Numbered from the stretch's first letter, positions 16,147 through 25,319 are shown. The stretch is DNA of 64,000 nt from Ignavibacteria bacterium (GCA_036262055.1 DATAJP010000002.1:516177-580176), one strand, 5' to 3'. A program made the numbers and translations. Notes: generated by a model not told the origin, from the sequence alone.

Positions 16147-17661
16147 TCAATAATTATCAATCTGCGCTCTCTGCAATTTACCCGAGTAATCAACATAAAC
16201 AGCCTTCCACTCGGTATAAAAATCAAACACTGTCCATCCGCCCTCGCGGTGACCGTTGCCCGTTGCTTTCACACCGCCGAACGGCATGTGTGCTTCCGCG
16301 CCGATTGTAGCGCCGTTCACATATGTAATCCCCGCTTCGATATCGCGAATCGCCCTGAAAGCATCGTTAACATTATTCGTAAATATGCTCGACGACAACC
16401 CGTATTGCGTTGAGTTCAAAATCTGTATTGCATCATCCAAGTCTTTGCATTCGATAACCGAAAGCACCGGACCAAAAATTTCTTCCTGCGCAATTCTCAT
16501 GTAAGTGGTTACGTCCTTAAAAATCGTCGGCTTATAAAACCATCCCTTCGACAAATCACCGCGCGTCGCATAATCACCTCCGCATACAAGCGTCGCTTTG
16601 TCCTCCTCGATTCCGATGTTCACATACTTGTTCACCGTTTCTCTTTGCTTCTCGCTCACACAAGGACCAACATCAATGCCGTCATTGTTACCGTAACCAA
16701 GCTTTAATTTTTCGACTCGCTTGACAAGCTTATCTATAAATTTATCATGAATTTTTTTCTGTAAAATCAATCTCGATGTCGCAGTGCATCTCTGACCCGT
16801 CGTTCCGAATGCTCCCCATAAAACAGCATCAAGCGCTAAGTCCAGATTAGCATCGTCCATAACTATCTGCGCATTCTTTCCGCCAAGCTCTAAAGAAACT
16901 CTCTTCAAATCTCCGCCAGCAACGGTATTAATTCTCTTCCCGACTTCAGTCGAACCCGTGAAAGAAATAAAATCGATTTCAGGATGCGATGTCATCGCTT
17001 CACCGACAATGCTTCCGCTTCCATGCACAAGATTCAAAACTCCCGGTATGTAACCGCTTCCCAAAACTTCTCTCATCGCTTCATCGATAATCTTCACAAG
17101 CGTTGTTGCAGTCTTCGGAGTAAGCTCCGCAGGTTTGAACACGCATGTGTTTCCGCAGACAAGCGCAGGAAATAATTTCCATGTCGGAATCGCCATCGGA
17201 AAATTCCACGGTGTTATAAATCCGCCGACACCAATCGGAACCCTGAAGCTCATGTTCATCTTGTTCGGCATTTCGCTCGGTGCATTGTATCCGAATAATC
17301 TTCTTCCTTCGGAAGCCGCATAATATGCAGTATCAATTCCTTCCTGAACGTCGCCGCGTGTTTCTGCAATCACCTTTCCCATTTCGCGTGTCATCTCATG
17401 CGCAATTTCTTCTTTATGCTTAAGCATTTTATCACCGACAACTTTCAGAACGTCACCGCGTCTCGGAGCAGGAACCAATCTCCATTTTTTAAACGCCTCT
17501 CTCGCAGCAATCACCGCATCATCAAGGTCATCTGCATTCGATGAAGGGAACGTCCCTATCAAATCATCTTCCCACATTGCAGGATTTCTGTTCTCAAAAG
17601 TTTCTTCGCTTACTGAATCACGCCACTCTCCGTTTATGAAATTATGAAATTTTTTAGACAT
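16147..17661 (-). CDS. NAD(P)-dependent aldehyde dehydrogenase
   Basis: 504 aa, a standard ALDH. 'ITPWNFPMAIPTWKLFPAL' (cofactor-binding loop), 'FTGSTEVGK' (Rossmann), catalytic Glu in 'LELGGKN', catalytic Cys in 'GTTGQRCTATSRL', 'EEIFGPVLSV' and the C-terminal 'PFGGVKATGNGHREGG'. The ending 'DYSGKLQRAQID' and the overall pattern match a bacterial group annotated variously as 2-oxoglutarate-semialdehyde or aminoadipate-semialdehyde dehydrogenase, so the substrate is open. It is divergent from the L-2-hydroxyglutarate oxidase gene with a 141-bp shared intergenic region, hinting at joint use in dicarboxylate/lysine-type catabolism. Confidence 0.92.
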   Translation of the reverse strand: MSKKFHNFINGEWRDSVSEETFENRNPAMWEDDLIGTFPSSNADDLDDAVIAAREAFKKWRLVPAPRRGDVLKVVGDKMLKHKEEIAHEMTREMGKVIAETRGDVQEGIDTAYYAASEGRRLFGYNAPSEMPNKMNMSFRVPIGVGGFITPWNFPMAIPTWKLFPALVCGNTCVFKPAELTPKTATTLVKIIDEAMREVLGSGYIPGVLNLVHGSGSIVGEAMTSHPEIDFISFTGSTEVGKRINTVAGGDLKRVSLELGGKNAQIVMDDANLDLALDAVLWGAFGTTGQRCTATSRLILQKKIHDKFIDKLVKRVEKLKLGYGNNDGIDVGPCVSEKQRETVNKYVNIGIEEDKATLVCGGDYATRGDLSKGWFYKPTIFKDVTTYMRIAQEEIFGPVLSVIECKDLDDAIQILNSTQYGLSSSIFTNNVNDAFRAIRDIEAGITYVNGATIGAEAHMPFGGVKATGNGHREGGWTVFDFYTEWKAVYVDYSGKLQRAQIDNY

Positions 17662-17802
17662 GTAATTTATTGTAGTTTTTAGATATTAGTGCAATTTAAC
17701 ATATATGCATCAAAGTTTTTATTCATAATAAAATCCTTATAAACAGCTATTTTTTACTGTAAAATTTTTATTTAATAGAATATATTGAATTAATTAAACT
17801 AA

Positions 17803-19005
17803 TTGAGAGAAAAATACGACGTCATATTAATTGGTGCGGGCATAATCGGTCTTGCAACTGCTTACAACCTGATAAAGAAAAATCCCGGTGTAAAACTCTG
17901 CATCATCGAAAAAGAAGACGTCATCGCAAAACACCAGACCGGCAACAACAGCGGAGTCATTCATTCAGGAATTTATTACAAGCCCGGCAGTCTTAAAGAG
18001 CAAAACTGTATACGCGGATATAAAATGCTCCTCGAGTTCTGCAATGAACATAACATCAAATACGACATCTGCGGAAAGCTCATCGTCGCTACAAACGAAC
18101 ACGAACTAAAAGCGCTTCAGATTCTATACGACAAAGGAATCCAAAACGGTCTGCAGGGATTAAGAATTATTTCAAGAGAAGAAGCAAAGGAAATCGAGCC
18201 CTATGTAAATTGCGTGAAAGCAATTCACGTTCCGCAAACGGGCATCATCGATTACTCAAATGTAACAGAAAAAATTTTTGACATACTTTACAAACACGGT
18301 GTAAACATAAAGCTCAAAGAAAAATTAAAAGATGTTGATGAGGATTCTAATTGCGTGACCGTCATCACAGATAAAGACGATTATGAATGCAAAATTTTTG
18401 TAAGCTGTGCCGGTTTGCAATCCGACCGTATCGCAAAGCTCACAAACAACAAGCTCGACGTTCGGATAATTCCATTCCGCGGAGAATATTTCAATATAAA
18501 AGAACACAAACGCTATCTCGTTAACCATCTTATTTATCCCGTTCCCGACCCGCAGTTCCCGTTTCTTGGTGTGCATTTCACAAGAATGATTGACGGAAAT
18601 GTTGAAGCGGGACCAAACGCCGTCCTTGCAATGAAGCGCGAGGGTTACGGCAAGCTCGATATGAACATTAAAGACATGAAAGACACTTTCACGTGGAGCG
18701 GATTTTATCACATCACGTGGAAACACTGGCAGACAGGCATTTACGAATTTTACCGCTCACTTATGAAATATGAATTTGTAAACTCGTTGCAAAAACTTAT
18801 TCCCGATATCACCGGCAAAGATTTGGTTCCGGGCGGAAGCGGGGTTCGCGCGCAGGCAGTAGACAAGCATGGAAACTTAATCGATGATTTTTTGTTTGCA
18901 GAAGATAAAAGAATCATAAATGTTCTCAATGCTCCATCACCCGCCGCAACGTCTTCACTTTCGGTCGGCGACACTATAAGCGATAAAATTATTTCAAGAT
19001 TATAA
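17803..19005 (+). CDS. lhgO: L-2-hydroxyglutarate oxidase (DAO family)
   Basis: FAD enzyme (400 aa) oxidising L-2-hydroxyglutarate to 2-oxoglutarate, usually feeding electrons to the quinone pool. TTG start at 17803 gives MREKYDVILIGAGIIGLATA with the FAD dinucleotide motif GxGxxG. 'HQTGNNSGVIHSGIYYKPGSLK' is the characteristic active-site stretch of the LhgO family, followed by 'FRGEYF' and a C-terminal 'LNAPSPAATSSLSVGD'. Length normal. Paired head-to-head with an aldehyde dehydrogenase. Confidence 0.92.
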   Translation: MREKYDVILIGAGIIGLATAYNLIKKNPGVKLCIIEKEDVIAKHQTGNNSGVIHSGIYYKPGSLKEQNCIRGYKMLLEFCNEHNIKYDICGKLIVATNEHELKALQILYDKGIQNGLQGLRIISREEAKEIEPYVNCVKAIHVPQTGIIDYSNVTEKIFDILYKHGVNIKLKEKLKDVDEDSNCVTVITDKDDYECKIFVSCAGLQSDRIAKLTNNKLDVRIIPFRGEYFNIKEHKRYLVNHLIYPVPDPQFPFLGVHFTRMIDGNVEAGPNAVLAMKREGYGKLDMNIKDMKDTFTWSGFYHITWKHWQTGIYEFYRSLMKYEFVNSLQKLIPDITGKDLVPGGSGVRAQAVDKHGNLIDDFLFAEDKRIINVLNAPSPAATSSLSVGDTISDKIISRL

Positions 19006-19044
19006 TAATGTAATATTTATTTTTGTAACTATATATTAGAGGAA

Positions 19045-19085
19045 GTCATTCCCGCGCAGGCGGGGGGAACCCTTTGGGTCATCCC
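19045..19085. repeat. Dispersed repeat, family A, with a second module
   Basis: GTCATTCCCGCGCAGGCGGGGGGAA followed by CCCTTTGGGTCATCCCGG. It is a family A copy interrupted by a CCCTTTGGG hairpin, the same hairpin seen at 43.02 kb and near 48.46 kb. It lies in the 127-bp gap before the DUF1287 gene. Confidence 0.75.
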
Positions 19086-19132
19086 GGTGTTAGGGTGAAA
19101 AATATATTTATTTTAATTTTTAATTTTATAAC

Positions 19133-19792
19133 ATGACACTCATAATAATTTTCTTTTTATTTTTCTATTCGTTTAATTGCAACAAGGAAAATACTCAACA
19201 AATTTCTTCGCCGCAGCAAGTAACACAAACATCAAAAGATTCAGCAAAACAAATATCACTTTCCGCCAATCAGCAAAAAGTTCTCGACGGCGCAAAGAAA
19301 ACTCTCGCCGATAATTACGAATACGATATGTCGATGGCATATTATACAATTGATTTTCCAAATGGTGACATTGATGAAACCATAGGAGTCTGCACTGATG
19401 TAATCGTTCGCGCTTTGCGAAAATCAGGCATCACCGATTTACAAAAAGCAATCAACGACGACGTTAAATCCGATTGGAACGCATACCCCATGAAAAGATG
19501 GAAAGCAAAAAAACCCGATTCAAACATAGACCATCGCCGTGTAATGAATCTCGAAGTCTGGTTTGCTAAATATTGGCAGACACTCAATAACGATGCTGAC
19601 TTTCAGCCCGGCGACATCGTTGTATGGGATATGAATCAGGATGGTTACAGCGACCACATCGGCATCGTATCCGACACTTTCGCAAACGGAAATTATTACG
19701 TCATTCACAATCATCCCAATCCCGGCTACGTGGCAAACGAAGACAAGCTTCACCTCTGGGAAATCATCGGTCATTATAGAATCAAAGATTAA
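19133..19792 (+). CDS. DUF1287 family lipoprotein (predicted cysteine hydrolase fold)
   Basis: 219 aa. N-terminal hydrophobic stretch with a possible lipobox 'YSFNC', a Gln/Ser-rich linker, then the DUF1287 domain (about 45-217): 'GVCTDVIVRALRKSG' with the conserved Cys-Thr-Asp, 'NIDHRRVMNLEVWF', 'FQPGDIVVWDM', 'DHIGIVSD' and 'VIHNHPNPG'. The Cys plus His arrangement resembles NlpC/P60-like papain folds, so a cell-wall or amide hydrolase is plausible but not shown. Confidence 0.85.
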   Translation: MTLIIIFFLFFYSFNCNKENTQQISSPQQVTQTSKDSAKQISLSANQQKVLDGAKKTLADNYEYDMSMAYYTIDFPNGDIDETIGVCTDVIVRALRKSGITDLQKAINDDVKSDWNAYPMKRWKAKKPDSNIDHRRVMNLEVWFAKYWQTLNNDADFQPGDIVVWDMNQDGYSDHIGIVSDTFANGNYYVIHNHPNPGYVANEDKLHLWEIIGHYRIKD

Positions 19793-19831
19793 TTTTTCTA
19801 ATTAAAAATGGTTTTACTAAAATAATTTTTC

Positions 19832-20620
19832 ATGGACTTACTCGAAGCAATAAAGAAAAGAAAAACAACTAACGGATTTTTTTTAGACAAGGAAATATCA
19901 CAAGAGCACATCGACCTTCTCGTGAAAATGTCCTCGCACTGCCCGAGTCATTTCAATTCACAGCCGTGGCGCTTTGTGCTTGTGCAGGATAAATCCGTAA
20001 TCAAAAAAATCGGACGAATCGCAGGCGATGCAATGACACAGCTTATGGATGACGGCCGCTTCTGGAAACAATACAAAAAATATTTCCGCTTCTCAGAAGA
20101 AGAAATGGAAAAAACAAAAGACGGCATACACATAGACCACCTGCCCGCTTTTCTTAAACCGTTTGCAAAAAGCATTTTCTCCGAAACCGGTGGCAAAGTA
20201 ATTTCAATGCTCAAAGTCTCAAAAATTCTCGGCAACGATGAAGAAAAGCTCGTTTCATCATCACCGCTTCTGTTCGCAATTACGCTTACAAAAGATGAAT
20301 ATAAACCCTGTGAGCTTTCGGGGTTTTATTCCGTCATCAGTATGGGGGCGGTGATTCAGACTTTATGGCTCGTCACAACTTCAATCGGAATGGGAATGCA
20401 GTTTATTTCAACTCCCGGTGAAATTCCCAAAAAATGGAAAGAAGTTTCGGAGATTCTGAATATTCCCCTTGATCAGGAGCTTATGGCTATCTTCAGAATG
20501 GGATATATTGATGAAAACGTCGAGCGTCCTGCAATTGACTGGACTTCCTCACAAAGAAAAGGAATTGATGAACTTGCTTTTAATAACTATTTTGGAAATA
20601 AGTTCAATAATCAAAAATGA
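19832..20620 (+). CDS. Nitroreductase-family flavoprotein
   Basis: 262 aa. FMN-dependent NAD(P)H oxidoreductase fold: 'LLEAIKKRKTTNGFF' (start helix), 'SSHCPSHFNSQPWRFVLVQD' (FMN phosphate-binding loop) and 'YSVISMGAVIQTLWLVTTSIGMGMQFI' (FMN and dimer region). The reductant acts on unknown quinones or nitro compounds. Its stop overlaps the start of the next gene by 4 bp (ATGA). No regulator is nearby. Confidence 0.88.
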   Translation: MDLLEAIKKRKTTNGFFLDKEISQEHIDLLVKMSSHCPSHFNSQPWRFVLVQDKSVIKKIGRIAGDAMTQLMDDGRFWKQYKKYFRFSEEEMEKTKDGIHIDHLPAFLKPFAKSIFSETGGKVISMLKVSKILGNDEEKLVSSSPLLFAITLTKDEYKPCELSGFYSVISMGAVIQTLWLVTTSIGMGMQFISTPGEIPKKWKEVSEILNIPLDQELMAIFRMGYIDENVERPAIDWTSSQRKGIDELAFNNYFGNKFNNQK

Positions 20621-21309
20621 AGCAAATAAAATTTTTAGTTCTGCTCACGATATCATGTCTTGCTTTTTTCAAAGGTTCGTGTCCGAAGGATAATGAAGTT
20701 GACATAGATAAGATTAATCAAAATTATTTCATAAGATACAACGAGGCAAAATTAGAATTATATACAGAGGCAACATTTAAGCTGCCGAGCGGAACCGAAG
20801 TTGAATTGACCTCCCCCTCTTACATAAAGTTAAACGGACTTCCTTTAACCAAATCGCTGATAGGTTCGGTTTATACATTAACCGTAACAGGAACAGCGTT
20901 AGCATCGAACTACCAATGGGAATACAACGACAATCAAAACAGAGTTTACAAAAATGAAATAAATTTCAACGGCAGAACGATTTCTTTTCTTCCTCTGCCT
21001 GACAGCGTGCAGAGAACTGCACCCGTTAACATTTCATGGAATAGTGTCGTTCAGACTGATGAGAACGTAAAGGTTAATATCATCAACAGCGTGAACGACA
21101 GCACGCTTGTAACAATTGAACAGAATGTTGTCGGCGCAACAAACATACAGGTAATTTTTTCATCATATGTTCCCTCAGCAGTCAACAAAATTTATCTTCA
21201 GGCGATAAGACATTATGAAACAGGCATTCAGCAAAAAACACCGAGCGGTGATGGAAGAATCAAGCTCGATTATTATTCAAAAAGAGATTCTATTAAATTG
21301 AGTAATTAA
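20617..21309 (+). CDS. Hypothetical exported protein
   Basis: 230 aa, not recognised. N-terminal signal MKQIKFLVLLTISCLAFFKGSCPKD, with a possible lipobox around Cys13 or Cys22. The mature part is beta-rich ('TEVELTSPSYIKLNG', 'YTLTVTGTALASNYQWEYN', 'VPSAVNKIYLQAIRHY') and may be an Ig-like or lipocalin-like fold. Translationally coupled to the nitroreductase (ATGA overlap), but an accessory role for that enzyme is not supported by sequence. Only 4 bp separate its stop from the convergent histidine kinase. Confidence 0.65.
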   Translation: MKQIKFLVLLTISCLAFFKGSCPKDNEVDIDKINQNYFIRYNEAKLELYTEATFKLPSGTEVELTSPSYIKLNGLPLTKSLIGSVYTLTVTGTALASNYQWEYNDNQNRVYKNEINFNGRTISFLPLPDSVQRTAPVNISWNSVVQTDENVKVNIINSVNDSTLVTIEQNVVGATNIQVIFSSYVPSAVNKIYLQAIRHYETGIQQKTPSGDGRIKLDYYSKRDSIKLSN

Positions 21310-21313
21310 GAGA

Positions 21314-22525
21314 TTATTTAAAAGCCGGAAGTGAAAAGTTGAATGTTGACCCGTCGCCTTCAATGCTTTCTACCCAGATGCATCCTCCGTTTTTTTCAAT
21401 AAGGTCTTTGCAGATAATCAATCCGAAACCGGATCCTTTTTCAAAATTCGTTCCTGCGGTTGACTGCATATCGCTGTTAAAAATCTTTTCAAGTTTTTTC
21501 TTGCTGATGCCCAGCCCGTTATCAATAATTGAAGTCATAACTTTATCACTCTGGTGAACTGCCGTAATGATAATTTTTCCATTATCTCTTGTGAATTTTA
21601 TTGCATTAGAAATCAAATTTCTTAAAATTGAATTAATGCAGTTTTTATCTGCATTTACAAGTGTTTTAAACGGAACATCATTTTTTATTTCGATGCCTTT
21701 TGTAAGTGCGTTAAGCTGAAGCAGCTCTATAACGTTATCAACTTGGGTTCGCAAATCGAATACAATAGGCTCAATTTCTTTTTTTCCCGTTTTGATTCTC
21801 GCCCATTCAAGCAGGTTATCAAGCAGGTTAAAAATATCAGTTGCAGTTTTTGCCGTGGTGTTAAGGTAATCCTTTATTTCACTGTCTGTCAGTTCGTTAT
21901 ATTCTTCGCTCATTATGTTCGTTAATCCTATTATTCCCGAAAGCGGACTGCGCAAATCATGAGCAAGAATGGAAATTATTCTGTCTTTATTCTGGTTTGC
22001 CTCAAGAAGTTTTTCGGTCAGCAGTTTTTCCTTTTCGGCTTCAAGCTTTCTTTTTGATATGTCCCTGTTAAAAACAATGACGCCATCCTGATAAGGAATT
22101 ATCTGTTGATAAAACCAGGTTTCGTAGTGTCCATCGGGCATTGTGTATTCCTGTTCAAAAGGTTTTCCGCTTCTATATACTTCACTGAATAATTCAATAA
22201 AGCCGCGTTCTTTATAAATTGGATTTGCTTCGGAAAGAGTTTTGCCGATTACGTCTTTTCGCTGAAGGTGTTTTTGCTTTGCTGCAAGATTATTTATTTC
22301 CTTAAAAACAAAATCTCTTACGTGACCGGAATTGTCTTTTTGCGCTGCAAGCATGCAAAAACCGTCAAGGCATCCGCTTGTAATCGCCCTGAAAAGTTTA
22401 TCTTTTTTGTCAATCTCTTTTTTAAGAGTTAAAACTTTTGAGAAACTTTTTCTGCAAAAAAATGCCGCAAGGATTAATACAATGCCAATACATATGAAAA
22501 TAAATATGTAATCTGATGTAGTCAC
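21314..22525 (-). CDS. PAS-domain sensor histidine kinase (orphan)
   Basis: 403 aa. One N-terminal TM helix (about 6-24), a PAS domain (about 45-160, with 'EANPIYKERGFIELFSEVY' and 'GVIVFNRDISKRK'), a coiled coil, then HisKA with 'SILAHDLRSPLSGIIGL' (phospho-acceptor His about 189) and HATPase_c with 'NLISNAIKF' (N box), 'DNGLGISKKKLEKIF' (G1) and 'GSGFGLIICKDLI' (G2). With a single TM and no periplasmic loop it probably senses an internal signal through PAS. No response regulator gene lies next to it. Confidence 0.92.
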   Translation of the reverse strand: MTTSDYIFIFICIGIVLILAAFFCRKSFSKVLTLKKEIDKKDKLFRAITSGCLDGFCMLAAQKDNSGHVRDFVFKEINNLAAKQKHLQRKDVIGKTLSEANPIYKERGFIELFSEVYRSGKPFEQEYTMPDGHYETWFYQQIIPYQDGVIVFNRDISKRKLEAEKEKLLTEKLLEANQNKDRIISILAHDLRSPLSGIIGLTNIMSEEYNELTDSEIKDYLNTTAKTATDIFNLLDNLLEWARIKTGKKEIEPIVFDLRTQVDNVIELLQLNALTKGIEIKNDVPFKTLVNADKNCINSILRNLISNAIKFTRDNGKIIITAVHQSDKVMTSIIDNGLGISKKKLEKIFNSDMQSTAGTNFEKGSGFGLIICKDLIEKNGGCIWVESIEGDGSTFNFSLPAFK

Positions 22526-22756
22526 TATTTTTTACTATTCAATCGTGGTTAAAAATTTTAAATAGTATATAACAGCAAATTAATGCCGTATTTTATAGAC
22601 TAATTTTTACTGAGCGCAATAAAGGAAAAATGAGTAATATTAATTTTTGGTGGGTGGCACCAATGTGAACAGAGCAAAAAAACTAAAAAACCCCCAATAT
22701 TCTCCTAATTTTACAGTTTAATATTACAAAATAGAGTTAATATATTTATAATTATT

Positions 22757-23320
22757 TTAATTTAACAGGGTTTCTAATTTACCTTTCCAGAACTTTTTCA
22801 TCTTTTCTGCGGTCGTTTTTCCGGGAAGTTTTTCATGTTGGACTACCACCTGTGCTTTTTTACTATTCTTGGGATAAAAATTTATGCTTAAAATTGTCTT
22901 GCCGTCTTCCCAGTTCATCCTCATTGATTTATCTTTTGTTTCCGTTCTTATGGATACCTTTTCCGAAAGCCATTTTTTTCTTAAAGCGGGTTTTGAAAAA
23001 TAATCGTAAAGCTTGCTCACCGGCGCGTCAAAAGTTTTGCTTACTGAAATTGAGTAACCGTCCGACACCTGATGTTTAATCCTTTTTCCTGTTGCCTGCT
23101 CATAGCCGACTGTCACCATCTGAGACCACCATCCGCTGATTTCATGTTTATCATAAATCATCTGCGCAACTTCTTTATGCGTCATTTCTTTAGCGCTGGC
23201 TTTATCAAGAAGCTTTATCCAATCGTTCCAGCTTTTGCCGGTGGCTTTTTTAACCGCATCCGATGAAATACCGCCGAAATTTTCGGATTTACTTTGTGTG
23301 GTTTTAATCTGTTTTGCCAT
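22757..23320 (-). CDS. DUF4287 plus SRPBCC two-domain protein
   Basis: 187 aa. The N-terminal about 75 residues ('SSDAVKKATGKSWNDWIKLLDK', 'SGWWSQMVTVGYEQATG') look like DUF4287, a small helical domain of unknown role. The remainder ('SVSKTFDAPVSKLYDYFSKPALRKKWL', 'MNWEDGKTILSINFYPK', 'LPGKTTAEKMKKFWKGKLETLL') is an Aha1/SRPBCC ligand-binding domain. The fusion is common in bacteria. The gap 22526-22756 before it holds nothing I recognise. Confidence 0.85.
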   Translation of the reverse strand: MAKQIKTTQSKSENFGGISSDAVKKATGKSWNDWIKLLDKASAKEMTHKEVAQMIYDKHEISGWWSQMVTVGYEQATGKRIKHQVSDGYSISVSKTFDAPVSKLYDYFSKPALRKKWLSEKVSIRTETKDKSMRMNWEDGKTILSINFYPKNSKKAQVVVQHEKLPGKTTAEKMKKFWKGKLETLLN

Positions 23321-23406
23321 AATACTAATAACTTGATTAATTTATATTAAATTAAACAAGATTGAATTATTAAACAAGAAATATTAATTTTACACAAACT
23401 TAACAT

Positions 23407-24405
23407 TTGATAAAAAAACAAGTATTTATTAAATGTCTTTTCTTCGCAGCTTTCCTGATTTTATTTTCTAATTCCTATTCATTTTCGCAAACCGATTCCG
23501 TTCCGAGAACTCCCGATACTGTAAAAATCGGCGCATATATATTTTCTCTTTATGACATCGACTTTCCGAATAATCAGATGAACATGGATTTTTACTTATG
23601 GTATAATTCAAGCAAAGACAGTATGCACCTGCTTGAAAATTTTGAGCTTGTGAATGCAAAAGAGATAAGCAAAATGGGTGAGACAAATGAAAAACGCGGA
23701 CCAAACGGTGAAATTTATTATATGACGCTGAAAGTTCTCAGTAAGGTTAAAGAGCAGTGGGACATAACGGATTTTCCGTTTGACAGACAGAGAGTCGAGT
23801 TAATAATCGAAGACATTGAAAAAGATAAAACGAAACTTTTATTCATTCCTGATACGGTTAACACTAAAATTGCAAACAATATAACAATTGATGGGTGGAG
23901 CATAACAGGATATGGAATTAAGGTTGAAGACCACCCTTATGAAACAAATTACGGCGACCCCGATATTCCGGATGGTGAATATGCAACTTATTCAAGAGTT
24001 ATAATTTATGTTGACCTTGAGCGGGAAGGCGCCGGGTTGTTTTTTAAATTATTTATCGGACTGTTTATTTCTGTTCTAATTTCACTTGCAACTTTTTTCA
24101 TTAATCCGCTTGACCTTGACCCGAGATTCGGACTTTCGGTCGGGGCAATCTTTGCTGCCATCGCAAGCCAGTATGTGATAAGCTCCACTCTTCCGCAAAA
24201 TCAACGGCTTACGCTTGTAGACGTTCTGCATGACATATCATTTATTTACATTTTCATCTGCATAATTACTTCCATCATTTCGCTTTCTCTGATGAAAAAA
24301 GGAAACGAAAAAGCATCGAAAAAACTTGACAAAATTTGTTTTATTGTGCTGGCTGTTTCCTATATTTTGCTGGTATATTATGAAATATCCAGCCATGTGA
24401 GCTAA
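23407..24405 (+). CDS. Prokaryotic pentameric ligand-gated ion channel homologue (Cys-loop superfamily)
   Basis: 332 aa. Signal peptide (1-27), then a beta-rich extracellular domain: 'VKIGAYIFSLYDIDFPNNQMNMDFYLWY' and, at 119-128, 'DITDFPFDRQ'. FPFDxQ is the conserved turn of the eukaryotic Cys-loop; the flanking cysteines are absent, as in GLIC and ELIC. Four hydrophobic helices follow: M1 about 209-232 (with Pro234 after it), M2 about 239-260 'RFGLSVGAIFAAIASQYVIS', then 'LPQNQRLTLVD', M3 about 275-297 and M4 about 308-327. TTG start at 23407. Length (about 305 aa mature) matches prokaryotic channels. Ligand and ion selectivity cannot be told; it could also be a non-conducting relative. Divergent from the DUF4287 gene. 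Confidence 0.8.
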   Translation: MIKKQVFIKCLFFAAFLILFSNSYSFSQTDSVPRTPDTVKIGAYIFSLYDIDFPNNQMNMDFYLWYNSSKDSMHLLENFELVNAKEISKMGETNEKRGPNGEIYYMTLKVLSKVKEQWDITDFPFDRQRVELIIEDIEKDKTKLLFIPDTVNTKIANNITIDGWSITGYGIKVEDHPYETNYGDPDIPDGEYATYSRVIIYVDLEREGAGLFFKLFIGLFISVLISLATFFINPLDLDPRFGLSVGAIFAAIASQYVISSTLPQNQRLTLVDVLHDISFIYIFICIITSIISLSLMKKGNEKASKKLDKICFIVLAVSYILLVYYEISSHVS

Positions 24406-24408
24406 AAA

Positions 24409-24773
24409 CTATTTTGCATCCGGGTCAAATTGCATCATGCCGAAGATATTTCCTTCTGTATCTGTGCCGTAAGCCATCCATCCGACTTTAGGAACTCCCA
24501 TTTTTTCAACAACTATTTTTCCACCGTTTGCCTGAACCTTTTTCATAGACTCGTCAAGGTTATCAACATGAATCGTATTATATACATTTCCTTTCGGGTC
24601 GCGGCGCGGCATCATGCCTCCGTTAATTCCCGGGGTTCCATCTTCTCCGGTTTTAATCAGCCGTAATCCCCGCCTTCCCATTTATTAAATTCCCATCCGA
24701 AAATGTCTGAATAAAATTTTGATGCGCGGTTCACGTCATCGACGTGAATTTCAAAATGAACTACTCGTCCCAT
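24409..24773 (-). pseudogene. VOC-family (glyoxalase-like) protein gene, frameshifted
   Basis: The ATG at 24771-24773 starts 'MGRVVHFEIHVDDVNRASKF', running 38 codons to 'WEGGDYG' and a TGA at 24657-24659. The missing remainder continues immediately in the next frame as 'LIKTGEDGTPGINGGMM' to 'MMQFDPDAK'. The two halves together make one complete VOC domain of about 121 aa. One base appears to be missing near 24660-24662 (family members usually read Y-W-L-I-K here, so TAC-TGG-CTG would fit). Either a recent frameshift mutation or a sequencing/assembly error. It lies 3 bp from the convergent channel gene. Confidence 0.8.
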
Positions 24774-24800
24774 AATTTTTATTTTTAATTGTTAGTTAGT

Positions 24801-24836
24801 ATTCCCCCTTAGAAAAGGGGGACAAAGGGGGTTGTT
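24801..24836. repeat. Dispersed repeat, family D
   Basis: ATTCCCCCTTAGAAAAGGGGGA followed by CAAAGGGGGTTGTTT. Same family as 28514-28550, 37429-37463 and 62310-62343. Confidence 0.8.
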
Positions 24837-24842
24837 TAAAAC

Positions 24843-25319
24843 TCACTCAACAACCCTTGTATAAATAAACTCCGAACTTGCCTCACTTCCGTTATATTTT
24901 CCCTCGATACGCGCATGCAGATTATTTTTATCTTTCGGAAAATATATTATTCTTTGAGGAAAGTCATGCTCGGGGTTTTCAAAAATATAAACCTGTTCTT
25001 TATTTGAAATCAACTTAAACCTGACAGGCAAGCCGTCATTCTGGTTTATTACCGTCGGTATGTAATATACACCATCGGGTTCAATTGATAACTCAAGGTT
25101 CTCAAGAAGCGTTGTGTCACTGTCTTTAACCCTGTAAGAACTGCCTGTGAGCTTATTTCTGTCTTCACTTGTCTGCCACTCTTCAAACACGATACCTTTT
25201 TTGGTTTGCATCTGCCACTTGCCGAGAAGAAAACCAAAGTCTTCAATCTTATGCGATGTCTGTGATTTTAAATTTTCTGTCATAAAAATTATTATAATTA
25301 TGAAAAATAAATATTTCAT
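24843..25319 (-). CDS. DUF6265-like exported protein
   Basis: 158 aa. Signal peptide MKYLFFIIIIIFMTENLKSQ, then a lipocalin-like pattern: 'FGFLLGKWQMQTKKGIVFEEWQ', 'GSSYRVKDSDTTLLENLEL', 'YIFENPEHDFPQRIIYF' and 'LHARIEGKYNGSEASSEFIYTR'. The 'FLLGxW' start and 'NPEHDFPQRIxY' signature are what I associate with DUF6265. Function unknown. Expected to act in the periplasm. 18 bp downstream of the VOC gene in the same direction, so possibly co-transcribed. Confidence 0.78.
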   Translation of the reverse strand: MKYLFFIIIIIFMTENLKSQTSHKIEDFGFLLGKWQMQTKKGIVFEEWQTSEDRNKLTGSSYRVKDSDTTLLENLELSIEPDGVYYIPTVINQNDGLPVRFKLISNKEQVYIFENPEHDFPQRIIYFPKDKNNLHARIEGKYNGSEASSEFIYTRVVE

